Origin: Polyangiaceae bacterium UTPRO1
GTDB lineage: Bacteria > Desulfobacterota > Binatia > UTPRO1
DNA length: 64,000 nucleotides
Direction: 5' to 3'
Assembly (NCBI GenBank): GCA_002050235.1
Contig: MWST01000004.1
Location: forward strand, 1 to 64,000
Under the pieces are notes generated by a model. That model saw nothing but the letters and a program-made list of their open reading frames with translations, searched no databases and had not been told where the DNA came from. Both the position numbers and the translations under genes were made by a program. Of the stretch, positions 1-8,578 are shown piece after piece. The first letter of the stretch is position 1, and every line of letters starts with the position of its first letter.

Positions 1-329
1 CTGCTCCCGCCCTGGATATACGCCTGCGCACCGATGAAGACGCCGTCGCCGATGTCGAAGCTCTCGGCGTGGACGAATCCGAGCCCGGGGTCGATGTGCA
101 CGCCGTCGCCGAGGCGGGCTGCGATGGCGCGGAGGAGGGCCCGCCGCATGAGGGTGTCGAAATCGCCGGCGCCGTCGACGAAGCGCGCCCAGAGCTCGAC
201 GATCGCCTTCGGTGCCATTGTCGCCCGCAGGTGCGCCGCGAGCCCGTGCTCGAACTCCGCATCGGGGAGGATCGGCCGGCGCGCGTGGGTCGCGGGCAAG
301 CGGACAATGGGGGTCCGACGCCGGCTCAT
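1..329 (-). CDS. Hexapeptide-repeat acyltransferase, cut off by the left window edge
   Basis: The visible 109 residues start at ATG (329-327) and run off the window without a stop. An N-terminal helical part is followed by left-handed beta-helix coils, with the motif DIGDGVFIGAQAYIQG near the edge. This is the pattern of the LacA/NodL/WbbJ O-acetyltransferase fold. Such trimeric enzymes move acetyl or acyl groups from acyl-CoA to sugars or other alcohols. The start overlaps the stop of the upstream epimerase as ATGA, so the two are probably translationally coupled and may modify the same glycan or lipid. The catalytic His region lies outside the window, so the substrate cannot be judged. Confidence 0.7.
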   Translation of the reverse strand, partial: MSRRRTPIVRLPATHARRPILPDAEFEHGLAAHLRATMAPKAIVELWARFVDGAGDFDTLMRRALLRAIAARLGDGVHIDPGLGFVHAESFDIGDGVFIGAQAYIQGGS

Positions 330-1351
330 GCATCGCCTCGTTCAAGCCGGCGTGCGTGGAAGGCCACCGCGTCGCGGATTGCGGCGGCGACCGGGCGCGG
401 TTCCCAGCTGAGCTCGGCGCGGGCCTTGCTCGCGTCCATGGCGGGAATGCGGCGTGAGCAGTCGAGCGACGCCATGGTGAGGGTCGTCTCGATGCCGAGC
501 AGGCGCGCAATGCGCCCGATGACACGAACGCCCGCTTCCATGGGCCGCGGCGGTATGTGCCAGCGCGGCGGACGCGCGCCGCCGGCCGCGGCTGCGATCG
601 CCAGGAGCTCCCGGAACGAGAGCCAGCGCTCGGCGATGATATAGCGCTCGCCGATGCGGCCGCGCGTTTCGGCGAGGAGGAGCGCGCGCGCGGCGTCGGC
701 GACGTCGACCGACGGCCCGCCGCCGTCCCACGAGAACCGTATCCGCCCGCGTCCGGCGTCGCGGACGAGCTTGCCGTGCGGGGTCGGCGCCCAATCTCCC
801 GCTCCATAGGTGTTGCCGACGCAGAGGGCGATGCCGGGAAGCCCGCGCTCGCGGCAGGCAGTGAAGAAGATCCGCTCGGCCTCGCAGCGTGAACGTACGT
901 AGGCCGGCACGTCTTGGCGCGGATCGATTTCGTCGGCTTCGGTCGCCAGGCGCTCGCCGTCGGGTCCGCCGGACGGCGGGCGGCCGATCGTCACGATCGA
1001 GCTCGTGAAGACGAAACGGCCTATGCCGGTTGCGAGCGCGGCGTCGACGGCGTTCCGGAGGCCGTCGACGTTGGTGCGAAAGAGCGGCGCCGGATCGTGC
1101 AGCCAGGCGCGCGTATCGACGGCGCAGTAGAATACCGTGGCGCAGCCGCGCATCGCGGCAGCTAGCGAGGTCGGGTCGAGTACGTCGCCGTGCATGCGTT
1201 CGAGCGCGAGGCCGTCGATGGCGCGGGTGTCGCTGCTGCGGCGGACGACGACTCGCACGTCGCGTCCGCCCGCGACCAGGCTGCGGACGACGTGGCTGCC
1301 GAGGAAGCCGTTGGCGCCGACGACGAGCGCCGCACCGGGTGCCGCGCTCAC
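326..1351 (-). CDS. NAD(P)-dependent epimerase/dehydratase, extended SDR family
   Basis: 341 residues, normal for extended SDRs. The Rossmann motif GANGFLGSH lies at residues 12-20 and an acidic strand end GDVLD near 55. The active-site region reads YVRSR at 151-155, so the usual YxxxK lysine is replaced by arginine. The overall look (RRSSDTRAIDGL, then GDVLDPTSLAAAMRGC) resembles dihydroflavonol-reductase/HpnA-type sugar or lipid reductases. Its stop overlaps the start of the acyltransferase (ATGA), suggesting a two-gene unit in glycan or lipid decoration. The substrate is unknown. Confidence 0.8.
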   Translation of the reverse strand: MSAAPGAALVVGANGFLGSHVVRSLVAGGRDVRVVVRRSSDTRAIDGLALERMHGDVLDPTSLAAAMRGCATVFYCAVDTRAWLHDPAPLFRTNVDGLRNAVDAALATGIGRFVFTSSIVTIGRPPSGGPDGERLATEADEIDPRQDVPAYVRSRCEAERIFFTACRERGLPGIALCVGNTYGAGDWAPTPHGKLVRDAGRGRIRFSWDGGGPSVDVADAARALLLAETRGRIGERYIIAERWLSFRELLAIAAAAGGARPPRWHIPPRPMEAGVRVIGRIARLLGIETTLTMASLDCSRRIPAMDASKARAELSWEPRPVAAAIRDAVAFHARRLERGDA

Positions 1352-1465
1352 GGGCGCTCCGCGATGATTGCGGCGGAGAAAGGATCGGAGCGACGGCGGC
1401 GACGAGTGCGGCAGCGCATGGCGCGATGCCGCTGCCTTTAGCCCGTGGTCCCGTCGCCGGGCAAT

Positions 1466-1484
1466 CGGGACTCGGCCAGTCCCG
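1466..1484 (-). terminator. Perfect 7-bp hairpin downstream of the 134-residue gene
   Basis: CGGGACT and AGTCCCG flank a 5-nt loop. The hairpin sits about 25 bp beyond the stop of the small unknown gene (minus strand) and upstream of the epimerase gene. No T-run follows on either strand, so it would be a factor-dependent or weak terminator at best. Confidence 0.3.
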
Positions 1485-1507
1485 GGCCCCGGCCCTCGGC
1501 CGCGAGG

Positions 1508-1912
1508 CTATCCGCTCGCGCCGTGGGAGGCCGTCATTCCGACCTTACGGTTCGTATCCGTTGCGACGGCCGGCTCCGGACGCCGGCTCGAGGCGGTGCT
1601 CGCGGCGCGGCGGTCGCGGACGGCGAAGATCCGCCGGCGCAGGTACGCGGGGTCGATTCCGAGCACGTGGCAGACGTTCTCGTAGGAGTAGAGGTGCTCG
1701 TAGTCCTCGGACGCGAACCAGTCGCGCGCCTCTTCGTAGAGCTGCCGCTGCTTGCGGTCGATCGACGTGCAGTAGTTCAGCAGGCAGCGCGACGCTTCTT
1801 CCAGGACCGCGATCATCAGCGACCGCTCGGGATCGGGAAGACCGGTTCGCGGCGCGTAGAAATCCGGCGCCAGTACGACGTCAGGTTCGAAAATTTGGCT
1901 TTCGGAGTCCAT
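1508..1912 (-). CDS. Small protein of unknown function, paralogue of the 14447 protein
   Basis: 134 residues from ATG at 1912. I do not recognise a named family. Residues about 28-100 (from PERSLMIAVLEEA to YLRRRIFAVRDRR) are helical and share a clear pattern with the 98-residue protein at 14447-14743: ER-L-AVL, then ARDW-x-S, then Y/F-S-NVC-x2-L-x-L/I-x-P-x3-LR. The closing LGIDPAYLRRR segment looks like a helix-turn-helix end. The C-terminal 35 residues are Ser/Ala/Arg-rich and probably disordered. The gene stands alone, divergent from the MDR reductase. A DNA- or RNA-binding role is only a guess. Confidence 0.7.
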   Translation of the reverse strand: MDSESQIFEPDVVLAPDFYAPRTGLPDPERSLMIAVLEEASRCLLNYCTSIDRKQRQLYEEARDWFASEDYEHLYSYENVCHVLGIDPAYLRRRIFAVRDRRAASTASSRRPEPAVATDTNRKVGMTASHGASG

Positions 1913-2238
1913 AGTATCGTCTTGCGTGGCCCACCGCGCCGACGGCGGTGCGGCCACGCGATCGTCCTTCCTCTGGTTATGAATTTTGGCGGGACGGGAG
2001 AGGCGGTAGGTTTCGGAGCTGCGGTGGTACGGAGCGCACCGTAAGGCTCGACCGGTCGAGGTCAACCCCCGGGCGTACCGCCGGTGCCGGATCGGCCGCG
2101 TAGGTTCGGCAGCGCATCTGCCGTCGACGCGGCGACGTGCCGGCGCCGGCCGGCGCGGCGGCGCAATCCGCGGCGCGGCGGCGCCGACGTCTGGCGCCGC
2201 CGCCGGAGCCGTGGGAGAGTGCGCGCTCGGAGGAGCCC
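1913..2238. other. Divergent intergenic region (about 325 bp)
   Basis: This lies between the small unknown gene (minus) and the MDR reductase (plus). It should hold both promoters. Bases 1970-1995 are less GC-rich (tatgaattttggcg), and 2140-2210 is extremely GC-rich with short palindromes. The open frame running into it from 2137 lacks protein-like composition upstream of the chosen 2239 start. I see no further gene here. Confidence 0.5.
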
Positions 2239-3267
2239 ATGCGCGCGACCATGAACCGGGAGATCCATTTGCGGCGCCGACCCGTCGGAACGCCTGTCGC
2301 CGCCGATTTCGTGCTCGTCGAGACCTCGATTCCGACACCCGCCGCCGGGCAGTTCCTGGTGCGGAACGTGTTCATGTCGGTCGATCCGTACATGCGCGGC
2401 CGCATGATGGACCGCGAGAGCTATATTCCGCCGTTCCAGGTCGGGCAGGTGATGGACGGGGGTTCGGTAGGGCAGGTGATGCAGTCCGAGCACCCGGGCT
2501 TCGCGGCCGGCGACTATGTCTGCGGCTTCGCCAACGGTGGCTGGCGGGAGTGGTGGGTCTCCGACGGCACGATGATGCAGAAGGTCGATCCCGCGCTCGC
2601 GCCGCTGCAGGCATATCTCGGAGTCCTCGGCATGCCTGGCCTCACCGCGTACTCGGGCCTGCTGCGCGTCGGGCGGCCGCAGGACGGCGAGACGGTCTTC
2701 GTGTCGGCGGCGGCGGGTGCGGTAGGTGCGGTCGTCTGCCAGATCGCCAAGGCCAGGGGCTGTCGCGTCGTCAGCTCGGTCGGATCGGACGCGAAGGCCG
2801 CCTGGCTTCGGCGCGAGGCCGGCGTCGATGCGGTCGTGAACTACAAGACCTGCGGCGACCTCTTGACGGCGGTGCGGGATGCGGCGCCGCACGGCATCGA
2901 CGTGTACTTCGAGAACGTCGGCGGCGAGCACCTCGAGGTCGCTCTCGCGCTCATGAACCGTTTCGGCCGCATCGTCGCCTGCGGGATGATCAGTCAGTAC
3001 AACGCCACGGAGCTGCCTCCGGGACCGCGCAACATCATCCAGATCATCGGCAAGAGCCTGACGATGCAGGGCTTCATCGTCTCGGACTACCTCGACATGG
3101 TGCCGGACTTCTTCGCCGACATGGGTCAGTGGGTGCGCGACGGCAAGATGAAGTGGGAGGAGACGATCGTGGAGGGCATCGCCAATGCTCCCGACGCCTT
3201 TCTCGGCCTCTTCACCGGCACCAACGTGGGCAAGATGCTCGTGCGCCTTGGCCCGGACCGGGTCTAG
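2239..3267 (+). CDS. NADP-dependent oxidoreductase, zinc-independent MDR (CurA/PTGR type)
   Basis: 342 residues from ATG 2239, chosen because GGAGG lies just upstream and MNREIHLRRRPVGTP is the typical N-terminus. An N-terminal GroES-like domain carries MSVDPYMRGRM. The Rossmann half has the nucleotide motif SAAAGAVGAVVCQ and later YFENVGGEH, both typical of leukotriene B4 12-hydroxydehydrogenase/alkenal reductases. There are no zinc-ligand cysteines. The enzyme would reduce the C=C bond of alpha,beta-unsaturated aldehydes or ketones with NADPH, a detoxification role. It stands as a single gene ahead of a stress protein. Confidence 0.88.
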   Translation: MRATMNREIHLRRRPVGTPVAADFVLVETSIPTPAAGQFLVRNVFMSVDPYMRGRMMDRESYIPPFQVGQVMDGGSVGQVMQSEHPGFAAGDYVCGFANGGWREWWVSDGTMMQKVDPALAPLQAYLGVLGMPGLTAYSGLLRVGRPQDGETVFVSAAAGAVGAVVCQIAKARGCRVVSSVGSDAKAAWLRREAGVDAVVNYKTCGDLLTAVRDAAPHGIDVYFENVGGEHLEVALALMNRFGRIVACGMISQYNATELPPGPRNIIQIIGKSLTMQGFIVSDYLDMVPDFFADMGQWVRDGKMKWEETIVEGIANAPDAFLGLFTGTNVGKMLVRLGPDRV

Positions 3268-3452
3268 CCGCGGGCGTCGTGGCGAGCGGTCGAGCGCCTG
3301 CCGGACGCTGTGTTCCGGCTGGCGGGAAAGGCCAGTGAGGCCGCTCGCAGCGCTGGGAATGGCGCCGCGCCACCGCAGCGGCGGCGAGCGCCGCGCTGCC
3401 TCTCCGGCGGTGGCATGGTCTCTGCACTCGCGGCCGAGCGGAGGCACACGTC

Positions 3453-3965
3453 ATGACGCGACCCGAGGGTGAGCGTATCGCGCTCGAAGAGATCCTGATC
3501 GCGGCTTTCACGGCAGAGGTCGACCGGGCCCCGGACCCGGCGCGGATGCAGGCGATCCGGCGCATCCTCGTCGCGACGGACTTCTCGCCGTCGTCCCTGC
3601 GGGCGCTGCCGTACGCGGAGGAAATGGCGCGGCGTTTCGACGCCGATCTGCTCGTCCTCTACGTCGACTTCGCGCCGTCGATCTACGATCCCGTGCCCGG
3701 CGACGTCGTCGCCTCGAAGACCGCGATCGAGCGCGCCGCCGCGGCGCTGCGCGGCCGCGGCGTTCGGGCGAGCGCCGTCTACCGGCGCGGCGCCGCCGCC
3801 GAAGAGATCGTCCGCGCCGCCGCCGAGGAGCGCGCCGACCTGATCGTCATGGCGACCCACGGCCGCACCGGCCTCACGCACGCGCTCATGGGGAGCGTCG
3901 CGGAGCGGGTAGTGCGGCACGCGCAGTGCCCGGTCTTGAGCGTGCGCGGCGTGGCTCCGAAGTGA
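3453..3965 (+). CDS. Universal stress protein, UspA family
   Basis: 170 residues. The Usp domain begins at about residue 35 (RRILVATDFSPSSLRAL) and ends with the nucleotide-binding signature ATHGRTGLTHALMGS, i.e. A-x2-G-x9-G-S where the first glycine of the G-x2-G-x9-G(S/T) pattern is alanine. ATP binding is therefore likely. A 34-residue N-terminal extension (ALEEILIAAFTAEVDR) precedes the domain. GGAGG at 3440 with 8-nt spacing supports ATG 3453 over the internal ATG at 3546. It is monocistronic, and its stress signal cannot be read from the sequence. Confidence 0.88.
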   Translation: MTRPEGERIALEEILIAAFTAEVDRAPDPARMQAIRRILVATDFSPSSLRALPYAEEMARRFDADLLVLYVDFAPSIYDPVPGDVVASKTAIERAAAALRGRGVRASAVYRRGAAAEEIVRAAAEERADLIVMATHGRTGLTHALMGSVAERVVRHAQCPVLSVRGVAPK

Positions 3966-4084
3966 CGATGCGGAGCAGATCCCGTATCTCTCCGCAGCCC
4001 CGGCACTCCGGCGGGCTCGGCGGCGGCCGACGACGTCGGCGTCCGAGTCTGTGACCGCCGCTGCTGCGAGGACGGCGCCGGATA

Positions 4085-6157
4085 TCAGCCGGCGCGTCGC
4101 GGTCGTTGGTTGCGGGCGGCGCTCCGCGGCCCTCGCCTGCGCTGCCGCGGTTCCTCGGTGCGCGGCGCCTCGATCAGCACGAGGTCGATCTGCTTCCGCT
4201 CGATCGCCACGGCGGCGACACGGACGGTGACCGGATCGCCGACGCGGTACGTTCGTCCCCGTCGTCGACCGACGAGGCAGTGCCGGCGCTCGACGAGATC
4301 GTAGTGGTCGTCGGTCATGGTGGCGACGTGGACGAGTCCGTCCACGAAATAGCGGGTGAGCTCGACGAAGAGGCCGAAAGCAGCGACGCTCGAGACGAAG
4401 CCTGCGTAAGTCTCGCCGACCTTGTCCTCCATGAATTGCACTTTCTTCAGCTGGATCACCTCGCGCTCGGCGTCCATGGCCACCCGCTCGCGCCGCGAGC
4501 TCTCCTCACAGACGACGCCGAGCTCTCCGGCGGCCGCCGCGAGCGCTCGTGCGTCGCCGCGCAGGTGGGCAGCGAGGATGCGGTGCAGGATGAGGTCGGG
4601 ATAGCGGCGGATGGGGGAGGTGAAGTGCGCGTAGCACGCAGCCGCGAGGGCAAAATGGCCGGCGTTGGCGGGGGCGTAATGTGCCTGGGTCAACGAGCGC
4701 AGCACGACCGTGTGGACGAGCCGCTCCTCGGGTCGACCGGCGACGGCGGCGAGCACGCGCTGTACGGCGAGCGGCCGGACACCGCCCTCGCGAACCTCCA
4801 GGCGCAGGCCGAAACCTTCGAGGAAGCGCGCCAGATCGCGGACCGCCTCGTCGGCGGGCGGCTCGTGGATGCGGTAGGGCATCGGGATCCGCCGCGCGGT
4901 CAGGTAGTGCGCGACCGCTTCGTTGGCGGCCAGCATGAAGCTCTCGATCAGGCGATGTGCGGCGCTGCGCTCGGCGCGGACGATGTTCTCGGGGCGGCCG
5001 GCGGCGTCGAGGACGACCTCGGCCTCGGGGAGGTCGAGGTCGATCGCGCCGCGCCGGCGGCGCTTCGCGGCGAGCTTCTCGGCGAGCACCGCCATGCGCT
5101 CGAGGTCGGCGACGAGATCGGCGTGCTCGCGGCGTGCCGCCGGGTGGCGGTCGACGACGATCTGTCGCACGATCGTATAGGTGAGCCGCGCTCGGCTGCG
5201 CATCACGGCCGGGAAGAAGGCGGCTCCGAGCACTTCGCCGTGCGGATCGCAGTCGAGGAGCACGGCCTGCACCAGTCGGTCGACGCCTGGATTCAGGCTG
5301 CAGATGCCGTTGGCGAGCGCCTCTGGGAGCATCGGCAGCACGCGATCGGGGAAGTAGATGCTCGTCCCCCGGGCTCGCGCCTCGCGGTCGAGGGCGCTGC
5401 CGCGCGGCACGTAGGCGGCGACGTCGGCGATCGCGACGAGGAGTCGCATGCCGCCGTTCGGCGCCGCCAGCACGGCGACGGCGTCGTCGAAGTCGCGCGC
5501 GTTCTCGCCGTCGATCGTCACCAACGGTAGCGCGCGGAGGTCGAGCCGCTCGGGCATCGCCACCGAGTCGTGCCACGGTCGGCGCTCGGTGACGGGCGGC
5601 GGCAGCTCGGCCGCCGGCATCGCCAGTGCCGCGGGGTCGACGACGGCGGGGACGCGCGCCGCCTCGGCGAGGACCGGCGGCGGAAACTCGCGCGGCAGCT
5701 CGAGCCGGCGGATTATCGCTTCGGTCTCGACGCGCGGGTCGCTCGCCGGACCGAGGACCGCCTCCACGCGGGCTTCGAGATCGTGGTGCGATCCCGGATA
5801 CTGGGTGACGACGGCGTCTACCATGTCGCCGTCGCGCGCCCCACCGGTGTCCGTGAGACGGCACCCGTAGAGGATGCGCGGATCCTGGGGAATCAAGTAC
5901 GCACCGCTGCGGCCGGTGCGGCAGACTCCGAGGAGGCGCTGCCAGCGGCGGGCGACGACCAGGACGACGCGGCCCTCGAGGCGTGCGCTGCGCCCGCGCC
6001 GGTCGGAGCGGACGGCGACGAGCACCGTATCGCCGTGCATGGCCGGGCGGAGCGCGGCGCCGCTTATGTATAGATCGTCTCGGCGCTGCTCGCCGGCGCC
6101 GTGCTCCACCAGGAACGCGTAGCCGTCGCGGTGTACCGCGACCGTTCCGGCCCGCAG
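4085..6157 (-). CDS. rnr: Ribonuclease R (RNB family 3'-5' exoribonuclease); start codon unresolved
   Basis: Degrades structured RNA 3' to 5'. Order: first cold-shock strand GTVAVHRDGYAFLVE, then DDLYI and MHGDTVLV; second CSD; RNB catalytic domain with IDGENARDFDDAVAV (Mg-binding aspartates) and HFTSPIRRYPDLILHR; S1 domain near GETYAGFVSSVAAFGLFVEL; Arg-rich basic tail. The only ATG/GTG/TTG in this stretch is GTG 6109, but that would cut through the first cold-shock strand, which is clearly coded upstream. I set the start at the in-frame CTG 6157 as a minimal guess. The frame stays open back to the TAG stop of speA. 690 residues, slightly short for RNase R because little of the N-terminal winged helix is present. 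Confidence 0.85.
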   Translation of the reverse strand: MRAGTVAVHRDGYAFLVEHGAGEQRRDDLYISGAALRPAMHGDTVLVAVRSDRRGRSARLEGRVVLVVARRWQRLLGVCRTGRSGAYLIPQDPRILYGCRLTDTGGARDGDMVDAVVTQYPGSHHDLEARVEAVLGPASDPRVETEAIIRRLELPREFPPPVLAEAARVPAVVDPAALAMPAAELPPPVTERRPWHDSVAMPERLDLRALPLVTIDGENARDFDDAVAVLAAPNGGMRLLVAIADVAAYVPRGSALDREARARGTSIYFPDRVLPMLPEALANGICSLNPGVDRLVQAVLLDCDPHGEVLGAAFFPAVMRSRARLTYTIVRQIVVDRHPAARREHADLVADLERMAVLAEKLAAKRRRRGAIDLDLPEAEVVLDAAGRPENIVRAERSAAHRLIESFMLAANEAVAHYLTARRIPMPYRIHEPPADEAVRDLARFLEGFGLRLEVREGGVRPLAVQRVLAAVAGRPEERLVHTVVLRSLTQAHYAPANAGHFALAAACYAHFTSPIRRYPDLILHRILAAHLRGDARALAAAAGELGVVCEESSRRERVAMDAEREVIQLKKVQFMEDKVGETYAGFVSSVAAFGLFVELTRYFVDGLVHVATMTDDHYDLVERRHCLVGRRRGRTYRVGDPVTVRVAAVAIERKQIDLVLIEAPRTEEPRQRRRGPRSAARNQRPRRAG

Positions 6158-6424
6158 ACCGTGCGTCGTCGCGAGCGCGGCGAGGACCTCGCCGTCGGGG
6201 GGCGTACCGGCGGCCCCGAGATCGCGCTCGATCGCGGCGATCGCCGCTGCCTCGTCGCTCGGTCCGCCCGGGCGGCGCCGGCGTCCGGCGTTGCGCTCGT
6301 GCCCGGGGAGCCCGCGCGCGCGCTGCGCCGGCGTGCGGGCGCGGGCGGTGCGCTCGCGTCGGGTCTTCGGGGAGCGCGGTGGTCGCGATCGACGGATGGC
6401 TCGGCGCTCCCGCGGGCTCGGGCG
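6158..6424 (-). other. In-frame open stretch between the speA stop and RNase R, with no canonical start codon
   Basis: After the speA TAG (6427-6425) the same frame is open through 89 sense codons into RNase R. It reads as an Arg-rich segment followed by a helical stretch (EAAAIAAIERDLGAAG) that could be the remnant of the RNase R N-terminal domain. The minus strand has no ATG, GTG or TTG in any frame between 6110 and 6424. It is either translated from a non-canonical start, reached by readthrough, or affected by a sequence error. Confidence 0.6.
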
Positions 6425-8350
6425 CTACTCGCTCTCCGTCAAGTAGGTGTAGCCTTCGAGCGCTTCCTCGTACCGACGGAGCAGGCGGCCGGACTCGGCC
6501 ATGGTCAGGCGCTTCTCGCGCAGCGCTACTTCCACCGCCCGCCGTACCCGAGAGACCAGGTCGTCCTTCGAGTACTGCACGTAGGAGAGCACCTCGTTCA
6601 CCGAGTCGCCCTCGACGACGTGCTCGACCCGGTAGTCGCCGCCGTCGAGGCGGACGTGTACGGCGTCGGTGTCGCCGAAGAGATTGTGCAGATCGCCGAG
6701 GATCTCCTGGTAGGCGCCGACGAGGAAGCTGCCGATGTAGTAGGCGTCGCCGTTCAGGGCGTGCAGTTCGAGCGTGTGCTTCACGTCGCGGAGGTCGATG
6801 AACTGATCCATCTTGCCGTCGCTGTCGCAGGTGAGGTCGGCGAGGACCGCCCGGCGCGTCGGCGGCCGGTTCAGGCGGTGGATCGGCAGCGTCGGAAAGA
6901 GCTGTCGGACCGCCCAGTGGTCCGGCATCGATTGGAAGATGGAGAAGTTGCAGTAGTAGGTGTCCGAGAGCTGCTTCTCGAGGCCCTCGAGCTCGTCCGG
7001 GACGTAGGGCAGGTCGCGGACGATTTTCAAGATGCGCTCGCAGGCGGCCCAGAAGAGCTGCTCGACCCGGGCCCGGGCCTTGAGATCGAGGACACCGAGG
7101 TTGAAGGCGGTGATCGCCTCTTCCTTCAACTGCAGGGCGTCGTGGTAGGCCTCCTGGAAGTTCTTCCGCGAGATCGTTTCGTAGGTCTCGTGCAGCTGCT
7201 GGATGATCCGGTGCTCGTCCCCGGAGAGCGCCTCGGGCACCTGGCCGTCGAGGATCTCGTTGGTGCCGAGCACGTTGAAGACCAGGATCGAATGGTGCGC
7301 GACGAGTGCTCGGCCCGACTCGGTCACGATGTCGGGGTGGGGCACGTTGGCCGCGTTGCAGGCCTCGGCCACCTGGCTCACGATGTCGCTCGCATACTCC
7401 TGGAGCGTGTAGTTCACCGACGAGTGGAAGTTCGTCTGGCTCCCGTCGTAGTCGACGCCGAGGCCGCCGCCGCAGTCGAGGAAGCGCATGTTGGCGCCGA
7501 GATGGTGCAGCTCGACGAAGATGCGGCTCGACTCGCGGAGCGCGTCTTTCACCGCCCGGATGTTCGTGATCTGGGAGCCGATGTGGAAGTGCAGGAGCTG
7601 GAGGCAATCGAGCATGTCCTCCCGCTTCAGGCGGTCGACGACGGCGACGATCTCGGCCGTCGTCAAGCCGAACTTGGAGCGGTCGCCTGCCGACTCGATC
7701 CACTTGCCGGCGCCCTTGGTGGCGAGCCGCGCCCGCACTCCGAGCACCGGCCGCACCTGGAGATCGCGGGCACACGCGAGGATCGTCTCGAGCTCGCCGA
7801 TGCGGTCCATGATGATGATGATCTGGCGCCCGAGCTTCTGGGCGAGCATGGCGGTCTCGATGTAGGCGCGGTCTTTGTACCCGTTGCAGAGGATCAGAGC
7901 CTCGGGGTTGTCCTGGATAGCGAGCGCGACCAGGAGCTCGGGCTTCGAGCCGGCCTCGATGCCGAGGTTCCAGGGCCGGCCGTACTCGACCAGCTCCTCG
8001 ACGATGTGCCGCTGCTGATTCACCTTGATCGGATAGACGCCGCGATACGCGCCGCGGTACTCGTTCTCGACGATCGCTTGCTGGAACGAGCCGACGAGCT
8101 GCTGGATGCGGGTCTTCAGGATGTCGGAGAAGCGGATCAGGAGCGGGAGCTTCAGGCCGCGGCTGCGGAGGTCGTCGACGAGCTCCTTGAGATCTATTCT
8201 GGGCGAGCCCGGCCCCCCGGGGGTCACCTCGATGTTGCCGGCGTCGTTGATCGTGAAGAAGTCCCGACCCCAGCCGTTGACGTTGTAGAGCTCGATCGAG
8301 TCTCGGACGGTCCAGGCTCGGAGATCGTTCTGCGACGCGACTTTCAGCAA
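6425..8350 (-). CDS. speA: Biosynthetic arginine decarboxylase (PLP, fold III)
   Basis: 641 residues, the usual SpeA length. It converts arginine to agmatine, the entry to putrescine and spermidine. Visible features: GWGRDFFTIND at the N-terminus, the PLP-lysine region YPIKVNQQRHIVEEL, LDCGGGLGVDYDG, and the C-terminal segment with CDSDGKMDQFIDLRDV. The start is TTG 8350, preceded by a purine-rich AGGAGGCAAGAGGG; no ATG fits. A TATAGA -10-like box lies at 8405-8410. The stop is TAG and is in frame with RNase R downstream. Cytoplasmic; expected cofactors PLP and Mg2+. Confidence 0.93.
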   Translation of the reverse strand: MLKVASQNDLRAWTVRDSIELYNVNGWGRDFFTINDAGNIEVTPGGPGSPRIDLKELVDDLRSRGLKLPLLIRFSDILKTRIQQLVGSFQQAIVENEYRGAYRGVYPIKVNQQRHIVEELVEYGRPWNLGIEAGSKPELLVALAIQDNPEALILCNGYKDRAYIETAMLAQKLGRQIIIIMDRIGELETILACARDLQVRPVLGVRARLATKGAGKWIESAGDRSKFGLTTAEIVAVVDRLKREDMLDCLQLLHFHIGSQITNIRAVKDALRESSRIFVELHHLGANMRFLDCGGGLGVDYDGSQTNFHSSVNYTLQEYASDIVSQVAEACNAANVPHPDIVTESGRALVAHHSILVFNVLGTNEILDGQVPEALSGDEHRIIQQLHETYETISRKNFQEAYHDALQLKEEAITAFNLGVLDLKARARVEQLFWAACERILKIVRDLPYVPDELEGLEKQLSDTYYCNFSIFQSMPDHWAVRQLFPTLPIHRLNRPPTRRAVLADLTCDSDGKMDQFIDLRDVKHTLELHALNGDAYYIGSFLVGAYQEILGDLHNLFGDTDAVHVRLDGGDYRVEHVVEGDSVNEVLSYVQYSKDDLVSRVRRAVEVALREKRLTMAESGRLLRRYEEALEGYTYLTESE

Positions 8351-8578
8351 CAGTCCCTCTTGCCTCCTCGATGGGGACGCGCCGGCGCGCGCCGTGCCTC
8401 GACGTCTATAGTGCAGCGCCCGCGAAGTCTACTTGTCTTCGCTCGCTCGCCGGGGCGCGCCATGCGAAGGCGGCCCTCAGGCAGCGGCCGCGATCATGAG
8501 TCCCGCCACCCGGGAAGCCGATTCGATGCGGCTCGGGCAGAACCCGAGCGGCGCTGAAGCGAGGCGCACGGGCGGCGA

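Noticed and set aside
2062..3447. Minus-strand frame opposite the MDR reductase
   Set aside because: Shadow frame with His/Asp/Arg-rich composition and no recognisable domain.
4506..7775. Minus-strand open frame of about 1,089 codons across RNase R and speA
   Set aside because: It overlaps two clearly conserved proteins in another frame and is an Arg/Pro/Gly-rich shadow.
6101..8557. Long plus-strand open frame opposite speA
   Set aside because: Antisense shadow: GC-rich third positions keep it open, but it has no family motif, while the opposite strand carries complete SpeA.
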